From: Pseudomonas indica NBRC 103045
GTDB taxonomy: Bacteria > Pseudomonadota > Gammaproteobacteria > Pseudomonadales > Pseudomonadaceae
Assembly: GCF_002091635.1 (NCBI RefSeq)
Contig: NZ_BDAC01000001.1
Coordinates: 186,001-250,000, forward strand
DNA length: 64,000 nucleotides
Reading direction: 5' to 3'
How positions within the stretch are numbered: the first letter of the stretch is position 1; the number at the start of each line of letters is the position of its first letter. Shown piece after piece: positions 26,688 through 36,008 of this stretch. The position numbers and the translations under genes are program-made. The notes under the pieces are model-generated. The model had not been told where the DNA came from. It saw nothing but the letters and a program-made list of their open reading frames with translations, and did no database searches.

Positions 26688-28231
26688 TGCAATCCTCCGA
26701 TGGCGGCGCCGATGCCGCTGAGCACCTGCTCATCACGCAGCAGTTCGGCGGCCTTGGCGATATCCGGGGCCAGCCAGCGGTCTTCGTGGTAGGGCGGCAC
26801 CCGTTCGCGCAACAGCTTCCAGGCCAGCGCCGTGCCGGTACCGAAGCCCGGCCCCTCGATGAATTCGAAAGCCTGGGCGGCGATCAGGTATTCGATGGCG
26901 AGAATCTGCGTGCAGTTGCCCAGTGCCTTGGCGAGCTTGAGCGCCGAGTTGGTACCGAGGCTGAGATGGTCCTCCTGCAGCGCCGAGGTGACGAAGTTGT
27001 CCACCACCGCCGGCTGCGCCAGTTGGCGGTTCTCGGCGACCAGCGAGGCGGCCACGTACTGGGCGATCATCATTCCCGAGTTGACCCCGCTCTGGCTGAC
27101 CAGGAACGCCGGCAGGCCACTGACCAGCGGGTTGATCAGACGATCCAGGCGCCGCTCGGCGAGGCCGCCGAACTCGGCCATGGCGATCGCCAGCAGATCG
27201 GCCGCCATGGCCACCGACTCGCCATGGGGGTTGGCCTGCGAAACCACTCGGTAGTCGTCCGGCGTACCCAGCAGCAAGGGATTGTCCGTGGCGGAGTTCA
27301 ACTCCACCTCGATCTGGCGCATGGCATGCACCAGTTGATCGCGGCAGGCGCCATGAATCTGCGGGATCGAGCGGATGCTCAGGGCATCCTGGGTGCGGAT
27401 GCCCCGGCTGTCGGCGAGCACTGCGCTGCCGTTGAGCAGGGCGCGCAGGTTGGCGCCGACCCGCTGCATGCCGGGGTGCGGCTTGAGCGCGATGATCTCG
27501 GCATCGAAGGCATCGAGCTGCCCGCGCAAAGCCTCGAAACTCATAGCCCCGATGATGTCGGCCCACAGCGCCAGGCGGTTGGCGTCGGCCAGGGCCAGGC
27601 AGCTCAGGCCGGTCATGCAGGGCGTGCCGTTGACCAGGCAGAGCCCGTCCTTGGCTCCCAGTTCCACCGGCGCCAGGCCCTCCATCGCCAGCGCTTCGGC
27701 GGCCGGGACGATGCGCCCCCGGTAGCTCACCTCGCCGATACCGAGCAACGCTACGCCGACGTGGGCCATGTGGGTCAGGTAGCCCACCGATCCCTGCGCC
27801 GGCACCCGCGGGGTGATGCCGTGATTGAGCAGCGCCAGCAGCGCAGCCACCACCTGCCGTTGCAGGCCGGATTTGCCATGGCTGTAGTTGGCCACGGCGG
27901 CGCAGATGATCGCCCGGGTCTGCTCGTCGCGCAGCGGCTCGCCGACGCCACAGGCGTGGCTGAGCAGCGTGTTGCGGGAAAGCAGGCCGAGTTGTTCGGG
28001 TTGCAAGAGGACGTTGCACAACGCACCGAGGCCGGTGCTGATGCCGTAGGCGCGCTCGCCCCTCTCGACGATGCGCTCGACGATGGCGCGGGCATTGTCG
28101 ATGCGCGCCCAGGCCGCTTCGCTCAACGCCAGGCGGGCACCATGACGGGCCACGGCGACCACATCCTGCCAGCGCAACGGGGTATCGCCGATCACCACCG
28201 GCGCGAGGGCGGAAGCCTGCATGCCGTCCAT
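26684..28231 (-). CDS. Aromatic ammonia-lyase-like protein lacking the MIO triad
   Basis: This 515-aa protein has the full HAL/PAL fold: [46 protein letters not shown] and [10 protein letters not shown] align with HutH. At the place where HutH has [11 protein letters not shown], this protein has [11 protein letters not shown] (Tyr151-Leu152-Thr153), so it cannot make the MIO electrophile. It is not a decayed gene: the frame is intact and overlapped on both sides by operon neighbours (hutV stop, hutI start). Homologues sit in the hut clusters of other pseudomonads. A binding, chaperone or non-lyase role is possible. Confidence 0.85.
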   Translation of the reverse strand: MDGMQASALAPVVIGDTPLRWQDVVAVARHGARLALSEAAWARIDNARAIVERIVERGERAYGISTGLGALCNVLLQPEQLGLLSRNTLLSHACGVGEPLRDEQTRAIICAAVANYSHGKSGLQRQVVAALLALLNHGITPRVPAQGSVGYLTHMAHVGVALLGIGEVSYRGRIVPAAEALAMEGLAPVELGAKDGLCLVNGTPCMTGLSCLALADANRLALWADIIGAMSFEALRGQLDAFDAEIIALKPHPGMQRVGANLRALLNGSAVLADSRGIRTQDALSIRSIPQIHGACRDQLVHAMRQIEVELNSATDNPLLLGTPDDYRVVSQANPHGESVAMAADLLAIAMAEFGGLAERRLDRLINPLVSGLPAFLVSQSGVNSGMMIAQYVAASLVAENRQLAQPAVVDNFVTSALQEDHLSLGTNSALKLAKALGNCTQILAIEYLIAAQAFEFIEGPGFGTGTALAWKLLRERVPPYHEDRWLAPDIAKAAELLRDEQVLSGIGAAIGGLQ

Positions 28232-29061
28232 CAGACCACCGCCGCGCGGCGCTGGACGAAACGGTCGACGTAATCGTCGGCCGGCTGGTCGAGGATTTCC
28301 CTCGGCGTGCCCACCTGCACCAGCTGCCCGTCCTTGAGGATGGCGATGCGGTTGCCGATACGCAGGGCCTCGTCGAGGTCGTGGGTGATGAAGACGATGG
28401 TCTTGTGCAGGCTCTGCTGCAACTCCAGCAATTGCTCCTGCATGTCGGCGCGGATCAACGGATCGAGGGCACTGAACGCCTCGTCCATGAGGATGATCTC
28501 GGTATCGGCCGCCAGCGCCCGGGCCAGGCCGACGCGCTGGCGCATGCCGCCGGACAACTGGTGCGGGTAGGAGCCCTCGTAACCGGCCAGGCCGACGATG
28601 GCGATCCAGTGGGCGGCGCGCTCGCGACACAGCGCCTTGCTCTCGCCGCGCACCTTGAGACCGTAGGCGACGTTGTCCAGCACCGTCTTGTGCGGCAGCA
28701 AGCCGAAACTCTGGAACACCATGCTGATGGTGCGCCGGCGGAATTCGCGCAAGCGCGGCATGTCGTAGGCGAGGATGTTCTCGCCATTGACCAGGATTTC
28801 ACCGCTGGTGGGATCGATCAGCCGATTGAAGTGGCGGACCAGGGTCGACTTGCCGGACCCGGACAATCCCATGATGACGAAGATTTCCCCGGCGCCGATG
28901 CTCAGCGACAGATCGTTCACGCCGACCACGCAGCCGGTATCGGCCAGCACCTCGGCCTTGCTCCGTCCCTGGCGGATCGCGGCCAGGGCCTTTTCGGCAC
29001 GCGGGCCGAAGATCTTGTAGACGTTTTTGACGACGATCTTGTCCATCGCGACCCCGTTCAT
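28231..29061 (-). CDS. hutV: Histidine ABC transporter ATPase HutV
   Basis: This 276-aa ATPase belongs to the quaternary-amine/proline uptake class of ABC proteins. Walker A is GLSGSGKST, signature LSGGMRQRVGLARAL, Walker B IILMDEAFSALD, and the H-loop lies in VFITHDLDEAL. Start ATG at 29061 has GAGGTG upstream and overlaps the hutW stop. The C-terminus is short, without the CBS pair of ProV-type regulatory domains. It energises the HutW permease for histidine uptake. Confidence 0.92.
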   Translation of the reverse strand: MNGVAMDKIVVKNVYKIFGPRAEKALAAIRQGRSKAEVLADTGCVVGVNDLSLSIGAGEIFVIMGLSGSGKSTLVRHFNRLIDPTSGEILVNGENILAYDMPRLREFRRRTISMVFQSFGLLPHKTVLDNVAYGLKVRGESKALCRERAAHWIAIVGLAGYEGSYPHQLSGGMRQRVGLARALAADTEIILMDEAFSALDPLIRADMQEQLLELQQSLHKTIVFITHDLDEALRIGNRIAILKDGQLVQVGTPREILDQPADDYVDRFVQRRAAVV

Positions 29062-29909
29062 TGGCGCACCTCATGGCGGGAGCGGCCATAGGCCTGGGTG
29101 ATACGGTCGATGGCTACGGCAAGGATGACGATGGCCAGTCCGGCCTCCAGCCCCTTGCCCACGTTCAGTGTCTGGATGCCGATCAGCACGTCTTCGCCGA
29201 GCCCGCGGGCGCCGATCATCGAAGCGATCACCACCATCGACAGCGCCATCATGGTGGTCTGGTTGATCCCCGCCATGATGCTCGGCAGGGCCAGCGGCAG
29301 TTGCACGCCGAACAATTGCTGCCAGCGGTTGGCGCCGAAGGCGTTGACCGCCTCCATCACCTCGTGGTCGACCTGGCGGATGCCCAGGTCGGTCAGGCGG
29401 ATCAGCGGCGGTGCGGCATAGATCACCGTGGCGAAGATCGCCGGCACCTTGCCGAGGCCGAACAGCATCAGCACCGGGATCAGGTACACGAAGCTGGGCA
29501 TGGTCTGCATGATGTCCAGCAGCGGCATCAGCAAAGACCGCAAACGGTCGCTGCGGGCCGAGAGAATGCCCAGCGGAATGCCGACGATCACCGAGATCAG
29601 CGTCGCCACCAGCATCAGCGCCAGGGTCTGCATCAGCTTGTCCCACAACCCCACCGCACCGACCAGGAACAGCAGCCCGGTGATCAGCAGGGTCGGCAGC
29701 AGACGGCGGGTGGCATGCCAGGCGATGCCGGCGACCAGCGCCAGCATCAGCCACCAGGGCGTCGCTCGCAGCAGGCCTTCGAGATTCACGATGGCCCACA
29801 GCAGGGTATCGGATATCTGCCGGAACACATCGCCGTAGTTGGTCACCAGGGCGTCGACCCAGGCGTTGACCCAGTCGGCGATGGAGAAAGTCAGGCGTTC
29901 GGGGAACAT
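29058..29909 (-). CDS. hutW: Histidine ABC transporter permease HutW
   Basis: This is a 283-aa BPD-type permease related to ProW/OpuAB. It has six or so hydrophobic spans after an amphipathic N-terminus (MFPERLTFSIADWVNAWVDAL). The EAA loop that meets the ATPase reads EVMEAVNAFGANRWQQLFGVQLPLALPSIMAG. A GGAGCGG ribosome site precedes the ATG. The start follows hutX by 67 bp. Confidence 0.92.
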   Translation of the reverse strand: MFPERLTFSIADWVNAWVDALVTNYGDVFRQISDTLLWAIVNLEGLLRATPWWLMLALVAGIAWHATRRLLPTLLITGLLFLVGAVGLWDKLMQTLALMLVATLISVIVGIPLGILSARSDRLRSLLMPLLDIMQTMPSFVYLIPVLMLFGLGKVPAIFATVIYAAPPLIRLTDLGIRQVDHEVMEAVNAFGANRWQQLFGVQLPLALPSIMAGINQTTMMALSMVVIASMIGARGLGEDVLIGIQTLNVGKGLEAGLAIVILAVAIDRITQAYGRSRHEVRQ

Positions 29910-29976
29910 GGGACCGCTCCGCGCGTGAGGATGAGAGAAAGGATGGGGCGGGCCGCGCGCCCGCCGTCATCCACGA

Positions 29977-30939
29977 TCAGAGCGCCGCCTCGATCTTCTT
30001 CGCCGCGTCGTCGCTGACCCAGGCGTGCCAGACCTCCGGATGCTCCTTGAGGAACGTCTTGGCCAGCGTGTCCGAGGCGAGTTTCTCCTTGGCCATCCTG
30101 GCCAGGCTCTGGTTGAGCAGGTCGATCGGCAGGTTGACCTTCTCCAGTACCGCCACCAGCTCCGGCGCCTCGTCGTGGAAGGCCTTGGACAGACCGACCT
30201 GGATGGTCACGTCCTTGTTCACGCCTTCGCGCTCCCGCAGCTTGACCAGATCGGCCTGTCCCATCAGCGGCGTCGGCGACCAGTAATAGAAGAGGATAGG
30301 CTCGCCGCGCCGGTAGCTCGACAGCACCGCCGCGTCCAGTGCCGGGCCGGTACCCGGACGGAAATTGGTGAACTTGTCTTCCAGACCGTAGCTCTTGAGC
30401 ATCTCGCTGTTTTCCAGCTCACAGGTCCAGCCGGCCGGGCAATTGTAGAAACGGCCCTTGCCCGGCTCTTCCGGATCGCGGAACAGCTCGGCGTACTGGG
30501 CCAGGTCGGAAACCGCTTCGAGCCCCGGTGCCTTGGCTGCCAGGTTGCGCTTGGCATCGCCTTCGACGACGTAGCGCGGCACATACCAGCCCTCAGTGGC
30601 TCCGACGATGGGAGCGCCGACACCGACCACCTTGCCGGCCTTGGCTGCCTTGTTCCACGCATCGCTACGGCCGATCCACTCCTCGGCGAACACCTGGATG
30701 TCATTGGTGCTCAGCGCCTGCTCCATGGTAATGGAGTTGCCCGGCAGGCTGTCGGTTTCGCAGCCGTAACCGTGCTTGAGGACGAATTGCATCAGGTCGG
30801 TGAGCAGCATGCCGCTCTCCCAGTTGATCCCGGCGAACTTCACCGGCTTGGAATCGCACCAGCCATCGGCCTGCGCGCTCGCCGCGCCAGCCAGCAACCC
30901 CAGGGACAGCAGGCTGGTCATCATCTTCTTGAGTGTCAT
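29977..30939 (-). CDS. hutX: Histidine-binding periplasmic protein HutX
   Basis: This 320-aa OpuAC/ProX-type binding protein starts MTLKKMMTSLLSLGLLAGAASAQADGWC with a cleavable signal peptide. The mature protein has FAGINWESGMLLTDLMQFVL, LPGNSITMEQAL, VFAEEWIGR and YWSPTPLMGQADL. It feeds the HutV/HutW transporter encoded directly after it. A second, more distant paralogue is encoded at 34313-35332. An upstream in-frame start adds a non-signal extension. Confidence 0.92.
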   Translation of the reverse strand: MTLKKMMTSLLSLGLLAGAASAQADGWCDSKPVKFAGINWESGMLLTDLMQFVLKHGYGCETDSLPGNSITMEQALSTNDIQVFAEEWIGRSDAWNKAAKAGKVVGVGAPIVGATEGWYVPRYVVEGDAKRNLAAKAPGLEAVSDLAQYAELFRDPEEPGKGRFYNCPAGWTCELENSEMLKSYGLEDKFTNFRPGTGPALDAAVLSSYRRGEPILFYYWSPTPLMGQADLVKLREREGVNKDVTIQVGLSKAFHDEAPELVAVLEKVNLPIDLLNQSLARMAKEKLASDTLAKTFLKEHPEVWHAWVSDDAAKKIEAAL

Positions 30940-30998
30940 CGTCTTGTGGCTCCGAGTACGTTGAAGGGCGGCAGTGGAAAACAACCGAAGGCAGCCGC

Positions 30999-32672
30999 TC
31001 AGTCCTTGAGCATCGGCAGGTTCAAGCCCTGCTCGCGTGCGCAGTCAATGGCGATCGGGTAGCCGGCGTCGGCATGGCGCATCACGCCGGTGCCCGGATC
31101 GTTGGTCAGCACCCGGGCGATACGCGCGGCGGCCTCGTCGGTGCCATCGCACACGATCACCATGCCGGAATGCTGGGAGAAGCCCATGCCGACGCCGCCG
31201 CCGTGGTGCAGCGACACCCAGGTGGCGCCGCTGGCGGTGTTCAGCAGCGCATTGAGTAGCGGCCAGTCGGAGACGGCATCGGAGCCGTCCCGCATGGCCT
31301 CGGTCTCGCGGTTGGGGCTGGCCACCGAGCCGGAGTCGAGGTGATCGCGACCGATGACGACGGGCGCCTTCAGCTCGCCGGAACGGACCATCTCGTTGAA
31401 CGCCAGGCCGAGCTTGGCGCGCTGGCCCAGGCCGACCCAGCAGATGCGCGCCGGCAGGCCCTGGAAGGCGATGCGCTCGCGGGCCATGTCCAGCCAGCGG
31501 TGCAGGTGGGCGTCGTCCGGGATCAGTTCCTTGACCTTGGCGTCGGTCTTGTAGATGTCCTCGGCCTCGCCGGACAGCGCGGCCCAGCGGAACGGCCCGA
31601 TGCCCCGGCAGAACAGCGGACGGATGTAGGCCGGGACGAAACCGGGGAAGTCGAAGGCGTTCTCCACCCCCTCTTCCTTGGCCATCTGGCGGATGTTGTT
31701 GCCGTAGTCGAAGGTCGGCACGCCCTGCTTCTGGAAGTCGAGCATGGCCCGCACGTGGACCGCCATGGACTGCTTGGCCGCCTTCATCACGGCGGCCGGC
31801 TCGCTCTGAGCGCGCTCGCGGTACTGCTCCCAGCTCCAGCCGATCGGCAGGTAGCCGTTGAGCGGGTCGTGGGCGCTGGTCTGGTCGGTGACCAGGTCCG
31901 GGCGCACGCCACGGCGGACCAGCTCCGGCAGGACTTCCGCCGCGTTGCCGCAAAGGGCGATGGAGATCGCCTTGCCCTCGGCGGTGTAGCGGGCGATGCG
32001 GGCCAGGGCGTCGTCCAGGTCCTTGGCCTGCTCGTCGACGTAACGGGTGCGCAGGCGGAAGTCGATGCGGCTCTGCTGGCACTCGATGTTCAGCGAGCAG
32101 GCGCCGGCCAGGGTCGCCGCCAGCGGCTGCGCGCCGCCCATGCCGCCGAGGCCGGCGGTGAGCACCCAGCGGCCGGCAAGGTTGCCGCCGTAGTGCTGGC
32201 GGCCGGCCTCGACGAAGGTCTCGTAGGTGCCCTGGACGATGCCCTGGCTGCCGATGTAGATCCAGCTACCGGCGGTCATCTGGCCGTACATGGCCAGGCC
32301 CTTGGCGTCCAGCTCGTTGAAGTGCTCCCAGGTCGCCCAGTGCGGCACCAAGTTGGAGTTGGCGATCAGCACGCGCGGGGCATCCTTGTGGGTACGGAAC
32401 ACGCCCACCGGCTTGCCGGACTGCACCAGCAGGGTCTCGTCGTCGTTCAGTTCCTTGAGCGTTTCGACGATGCGGTCGTAGCACTCCCAATTACGCGCGG
32501 CACGGCCGATGCCGCCGTAGACCACCAGCTCCTTGGGGTTTTCCGCCACGTCCGGGTCGAGGTTGTTCATCAGCATGCGCAGCGGCGCTTCGGTCAGCCA
32601 GCTCTTGGCGTTCAGCCGGGTGCCGCGAGGGGCGCGGATTTCGGTGTCGCGGTAACGGGTCGGGGCGGTCAT
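30999..32672 (-). CDS. hutU: Urocanate hydratase HutU
   Basis: HutU adds water to urocanate, using tightly bound NAD, and gives imidazolonepropionate. From [25 protein letters not shown] it is 557 aa, the family length, with AAAGGAGC upstream. Motifs include [33 protein letters not shown] (NAD site), the active-site cysteine region and [17 protein letters not shown]. An open frame continues far upstream over the previous gene but is not used. The gene order is yjiH-like, hutU, hutX. Confidence 0.96.
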   Translation of the reverse strand: MTAPTRYRDTEIRAPRGTRLNAKSWLTEAPLRMLMNNLDPDVAENPKELVVYGGIGRAARNWECYDRIVETLKELNDDETLLVQSGKPVGVFRTHKDAPRVLIANSNLVPHWATWEHFNELDAKGLAMYGQMTAGSWIYIGSQGIVQGTYETFVEAGRQHYGGNLAGRWVLTAGLGGMGGAQPLAATLAGACSLNIECQQSRIDFRLRTRYVDEQAKDLDDALARIARYTAEGKAISIALCGNAAEVLPELVRRGVRPDLVTDQTSAHDPLNGYLPIGWSWEQYRERAQSEPAAVMKAAKQSMAVHVRAMLDFQKQGVPTFDYGNNIRQMAKEEGVENAFDFPGFVPAYIRPLFCRGIGPFRWAALSGEAEDIYKTDAKVKELIPDDAHLHRWLDMARERIAFQGLPARICWVGLGQRAKLGLAFNEMVRSGELKAPVVIGRDHLDSGSVASPNRETEAMRDGSDAVSDWPLLNALLNTASGATWVSLHHGGGVGMGFSQHSGMVIVCDGTDEAAARIARVLTNDPGTGVMRHADAGYPIAIDCAREQGLNLPMLKD

Positions 32673-32719
32673 GGAAAAAGCTCCTTTACACAGGCAGTTC
32701 GTCGAAGGGGCGGCTCGGT

Positions 32720-34048
32720 TCAGAGCCAGCCCAGGTGCTGGGCCAGGTAGGCGATGGGGATGCTGAACAGCAGACTGAGCAGCGTGCGCTGCAGCCAGAC
32801 CAGCAGCAGATCGCGCAGGCGCAGCGGAATACGCGTGGCAAGCACGCAGGGAATCGAGGCGGAGAGGAACAGCACGCTGCTCACCGAGACGATGGCGGTC
32901 ACGAACTTGACCAGGCTGCCGGCGTCCTTCAGCAGCATCGCCGGCAGGAACATCTCGGCCAGCCCGGAGGCGATGGCGCGTGCCACGTCCATGGGTTCGG
33001 ACAGGCCGAACAGCCAGGTGATCGGGTAGAGCAGCACGCCGATGGCATCGAACAATGGGGTGTATTTGGCGGCCAGCAGCCCGAGCAGGCCGACGGCGAG
33101 GATGCTCGGCAGGATCGCCGCGGCCATGCGCAGGCCGTCGGCGAAGGTTTCCAGCAAGGCACGGTGCAGGGCCGGCGCCTGACGCGCCTGGGTAACGCCG
33201 GCCAGCCAGGCGCTGCGCAGCCGGCCGACGCCCGGCTCCAGTTGCGGGTCGGGCCGGCCTTGATCGGGCAGCCGCGACAACGGATAGATGCGTGCGCTCA
33301 CGGCCGTGACGGCGAAGGTCACCAGCAGCGCGCTCCAGAAGTACAGGTTCCACTGCGCCATCAGGCCGAGGGTCTTGGCGACGATGACCATGAACGGTGC
33401 CGACACCGTGGAGAAGCCGGTGGCGATGATCGCCGCCTCGCGCACGCTGTAGTGGCCCTGCTGGTACATGCGGTCGGTGATCAATAGCCCCACCGAGTAG
33501 CTGCCGACGAACGACGCCACGGCATCGATGGCCGATTTGCCCGGTGTGCGCCAGAGCGGTCGCATCACCGGCTGCATCAACACGCCGACCAGCTCCAGCA
33601 GGCCGAAGCCGATCAGGAACACCAGGGCCAGCGAACCCAGCGGCACGATCAGCGCCAGGTTCAGCACCAGCTTGTCGAACAGGAAGGGCAGCATGTCCGG
33701 CGCCTGGATCGCCGCGGGCGCCAGGCCGGCGAGGTGCACCGCGCCGAGTGCCAGGCCGATCACCTTGAGCACGCTGAATACCCGGCTCACAGCGGTCCGC
33801 CGCCAACTGCCGTCGAACCAGGGCGCCAGCGCGCCGTAGGCCATCAGCAGCAGGGCGACGCCGATCACCAGCGGCCGCGCATGGGCGATCAGCGCACCGG
33901 CGGCGTGGTCGAGAAGGATGGTGTTGCGCCCGCCGATGTCGAAGGGCACGAAGAAGATGATCAGCCCGATCAGGCTGAAACCCAGCAGGCGCAGGACGGC
34001 GCGTGTGCCGCCGCTGGCGGCCAGGGTGGTGGTCGGCTGGTCGTGCAT
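32720..34048 (-). CDS. YjiH/nucleoside-recognition (Gate) domain membrane protein in the hut operon
   Basis: This 442-aa membrane protein has about ten hydrophobic segments and an early [11 protein letters not shown] motif typical of the YjiH family. [48 protein letters not shown] is a Gate-domain repeat, and [21 protein letters not shown] a second. It is the first gene after the HutC-controlled promoter and 47 bp before hutU. The position suggests transport of histidine, urocanate or a pathway intermediate, but the substrate is not shown by sequence. GGGAGGAAC lies before the ATG. Confidence 0.82.
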   Translation of the reverse strand: MHDQPTTTLAASGGTRAVLRLLGFSLIGLIIFFVPFDIGGRNTILLDHAAGALIAHARPLVIGVALLLMAYGALAPWFDGSWRRTAVSRVFSVLKVIGLALGAVHLAGLAPAAIQAPDMLPFLFDKLVLNLALIVPLGSLALVFLIGFGLLELVGVLMQPVMRPLWRTPGKSAIDAVASFVGSYSVGLLITDRMYQQGHYSVREAAIIATGFSTVSAPFMVIVAKTLGLMAQWNLYFWSALLVTFAVTAVSARIYPLSRLPDQGRPDPQLEPGVGRLRSAWLAGVTQARQAPALHRALLETFADGLRMAAAILPSILAVGLLGLLAAKYTPLFDAIGVLLYPITWLFGLSEPMDVARAIASGLAEMFLPAMLLKDAGSLVKFVTAIVSVSSVLFLSASIPCVLATRIPLRLRDLLLVWLQRTLLSLLFSIPIAYLAQHLGWL

Positions 34049-34067
34049 TGCTGTTCCTCCCGGCAGT

Positions 34068-34082
34068 GTTTCCGATGGAAAC
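34068..34082. repeat. Inverted repeat in the hut operon leader
   Basis: GTTTCC (34068-34073) and GGAAAC (34077-34082) form a short perfect palindrome 20 bp upstream of the yjiH-like start codon, between it and the HutC operator. It may be a leader hairpin or a further protein site. Confidence 0.35.
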
Positions 34083-34099
34083 GCATGAACATATCTATG

Positions 34100-34113
34100 C
34101 TTGTATATACAAG
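34100..34113. promoter_or_regulatory. HutC operator of the main hut operon
   Basis: CTTGTATATACAAG is a perfect 14-bp palindrome with the TGTATATACA core that recurs before hutF. It resembles the operator described for HutC of pseudomonads. It lies where transcription from the adjacent sigma-54 promoter would start, so a bound repressor would block initiation. Confidence 0.85.
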
Positions 34114-34118
34114 ACTAT

Positions 34119-34134
34119 GCAAGCGAGAGGCCAA
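34119..34134 (-). promoter_or_regulatory. Candidate sigma-54 promoter of the hut operon
   Basis: On the reverse strand TTGGCCTCTCGCTTGC contains TGGC-N7-TTGC with GG and GC exactly ten bases apart, the -24/-12 pattern of RpoN promoters. The predicted start, about 12 bases on, falls inside the HutC operator. RpoN with CbrB or NtrC activation is known for the hutU promoter of P. fluorescens. Confidence 0.7.
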
Positions 34135-34312
34135 TACCGGGATGCGTGCCGCAAGGAAGCACGCATCTGGGCCTGGAATTCAGCAATAGCGCGGGTTTGG
34201 CAGCGGCGAACGCACATCCGACGAAGTGTCCCGGCGGCTGCCGGGCATCACAGGCGCGCTCAGAAAGAGGGCGAAACGCCCCGAAAAGGCACCATCGGTA
34301 ACAGCGGGTGCC

Positions 34313-35332
34313 TCATTTCAGGCTGGCGTCGATCCGTGCGGCCACCTCGTCGGGTACCCAGCGCGACCAGACCGCCCGCTGCTGGCGGAAGAAAGCCGTG
34401 CGCATGTCCGCTACGTCGCGCCGCTGCTCGCCCATCTCGGCGAGTACCTGGTTGAGCAGGGGCAGCGGAATCTCGACCTGCTCGAACATTCCGACCAACC
34501 CGGGCGCCCGGTCGTGCAGGTCGCGCGAGACGCCGATGCTGATCTTCGCCGGCAACGAGGCGCCGCCGATGGGATTGGGATGCCGGGGGTCGGACAGGGT
34601 GGCCCAGGACTCTTCGCTGAACGGCGGCTCCTCCAGTTGGATCAGCTTGAAGCGCCCCATCAGTGGGGTCGGCGACCAATAGTAGAAAAGGATCGGTTCG
34701 CCGCGCCGGTAGGCCGAGGCGATGGCCGCATCCAGCGCCGGCCCGGCACCGGTGCGGAAGTTGGTGTAGCTGTCGAGCAGGCCATAGGCCTTGAGCTTCT
34801 GGCTGTTGACCGTTTCGCAGGTCCAGCCGGTCGGGCAATTGTAGAAACGCCCCTTGTCCGGGTCCTCGGAGTCGCGGAACAGAGCCTTGTAGCGCGGCAG
34901 GTCGCTGACCTTCCTCAACTCCGGCGCCAGCGGTTCGATGCCGCGCTGGGGATCGCCCTTGACCACGTATTCCGGCACCCACCATCCCTCGCTGGCGCCC
35001 TTCACCGGCTCGCCCACGGCGAAGACCTTGCCGGCCTCCTCCGCCTCGCGCCATACCGGGCTACGCCCGGCCCATTGCTCGGCGAACACCTGGATGTCGT
35101 TCTGCGCCAGCGCGTTCTCCATGGTCACGCTGTTACCGGGCAGCGCATCGGTGCGGCAGTCGTAGCCCTTTTCCAGGACATAGCGCAGCACCTCGGTGAG
35201 AAACATGCCGCTCTCCCAATTCAGCCCGGCGAAGACCACCGGCTTGGGATACGGGCACTCCGCCCGTGCGGCAGGGGCGACCAGCGCCGTCGCCAGCACA
35301 ACGAGCGAAATGAGGGTGCGGAGCGGGGTCAT
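34313..35332 (-). CDS. Second histidine/quaternary-amine ABC binding protein (HutX paralogue)
   Basis: This 339-aa secreted protein starts MTPLRTLISLVVLATALVAPAARAECPYPKPV, with a clear signal peptide. It shares long motifs with HutX: FAGLNWESGMFLTEVL, LPGNSVTMENAL, IQVFAEQWAGR, KGRFYNCPTGWTCE and FYYWSPTPLMG. It carries an extra loop near residue 245 (EEPPFSEESWATLSDPRHPNPIG). It is an OpuAC-type protein, probably sharing the HutVW transporter. It lies downstream of hutD and upstream of the main hut promoter, so it is likely the end of a hutC-hutD unit. Confidence 0.88.
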   Translation of the reverse strand: MTPLRTLISLVVLATALVAPAARAECPYPKPVVFAGLNWESGMFLTEVLRYVLEKGYDCRTDALPGNSVTMENALAQNDIQVFAEQWAGRSPVWREAEEAGKVFAVGEPVKGASEGWWVPEYVVKGDPQRGIEPLAPELRKVSDLPRYKALFRDSEDPDKGRFYNCPTGWTCETVNSQKLKAYGLLDSYTNFRTGAGPALDAAIASAYRRGEPILFYYWSPTPLMGRFKLIQLEEPPFSEESWATLSDPRHPNPIGGASLPAKISIGVSRDLHDRAPGLVGMFEQVEIPLPLLNQVLAEMGEQRRDVADMRTAFFRQQRAVWSRWVPDEVAARIDASLK

Positions 35333-35417
35333 GGCGATCTCCTCGTCTAAAACGCAGCCGTAGCCAGGAAGGATAGACGACGAGGAAAAGCGGACGGGAC
35401 GGACGGGGAGCCCCGAA

Positions 35418-36008
35418 TCAAGCCAAAGGCTGTAACTCGATCAGCGCACAGGCGCCCTGCCCGTCGAGGCGCAGCTCCTTCAAAGCGGCGGAAGCGCTGT
35501 CCACTTGCAGACAGTCGAGGTACCCCAGGGTCGCCACTGTTTCACCTTCCAGGCGCACCGCCAGCCCATCGGCCAGGGAGAACACCAACCACAACGGCGC
35601 CGAACCGAGCACCTGGGCGTCGCCGTCCAGCCGCAGCCATTGCAGGCGGGCGTGGTAGCGGGCCGGCGAGTAGATCAGGTTGAAGTCGCGGATCGGTCCG
35701 TCGAGCAACCGGCAGTCCACCGCGCTGTCGCCGGAAAAGGCGAAGGCATCCAGAACCCGCAGGTCGCGCGACGGCTGGCCATCGACGGTCAGGCACATGC
35801 CGGTGCCTTCGATCATGCTGATGATCCGCTGGTAACCGTCGAAGCGGGAAAACGCGCCGGACTCGCCGACATCGGCGATGGACAGCCGCCAGCCGAAGCC
35901 GTCCAGCCCGTCGCCGGCGTCGCGGGCGATCTCCAGAGTACTGCCGGCACCGTTCTTCCAGGGCATGCGCGGGTAGTCGACGGCACGCAGGTGACGGATC
36001 GCGGTCAT
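35418..36008 (-). CDS. hutD: HutD family protein
   Basis: This 196-aa cupin-like protein (MTAIRHLRAVDYPRMPWKNGAGSTLEIAR) has the HutD signature MPWKNGxGxTxEIA, FGWRLSIADVGESGAFSRFDGYQRI and DCRLLDGPIRDFNLIY. HutD is proposed to limit hut activity by binding a pathway product, but this is not firmly settled. It overlaps the hutC stop by four bases, the usual hutCD arrangement. Confidence 0.93.
   Translation of the reverse strand: MTAIRHLRAVDYPRMPWKNGAGSTLEIARDAGDGLDGFGWRLSIADVGESGAFSRFDGYQRIISMIEGTGMCLTVDGQPSRDLRVLDAFAFSGDSAVDCRLLDGPIRDFNLIYSPARYHARLQWLRLDGDAQVLGSAPLWLVFSLADGLAVRLEGETVATLGYLDCLQVDSASAALKELRLDGQGACALIELQPLA

Noticed and set aside
26684-28231. Calling the lyase-like gene a second hutH
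   Set aside because: The overall similarity is strong, but the Ala-Ser-Gly triad needed for MIO is absent, so a catalytic histidine ammonia-lyase label is not supported.
26687-28273. A 528-codon open frame on the forward strand opposite the lyase-like gene
   Set aside because: It is antisense to a gene with clear family motifs. Composition is rich in Gly, Arg and His with no domain; in this GC content, stop-poor antisense frames are common.
32673-33806. N-terminal extension of HutU by more than 370 residues
   Set aside because: It runs antiparallel-free over the YjiH-like gene in another frame. Family length and the AAAGGAGC site support the start at 32672.
34114-34312. A possible small RNA gene upstream of the hut promoter
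   Set aside because: The 199-bp gap holds the sigma-54 promoter but no terminator hairpin or other sign of a separate transcript.
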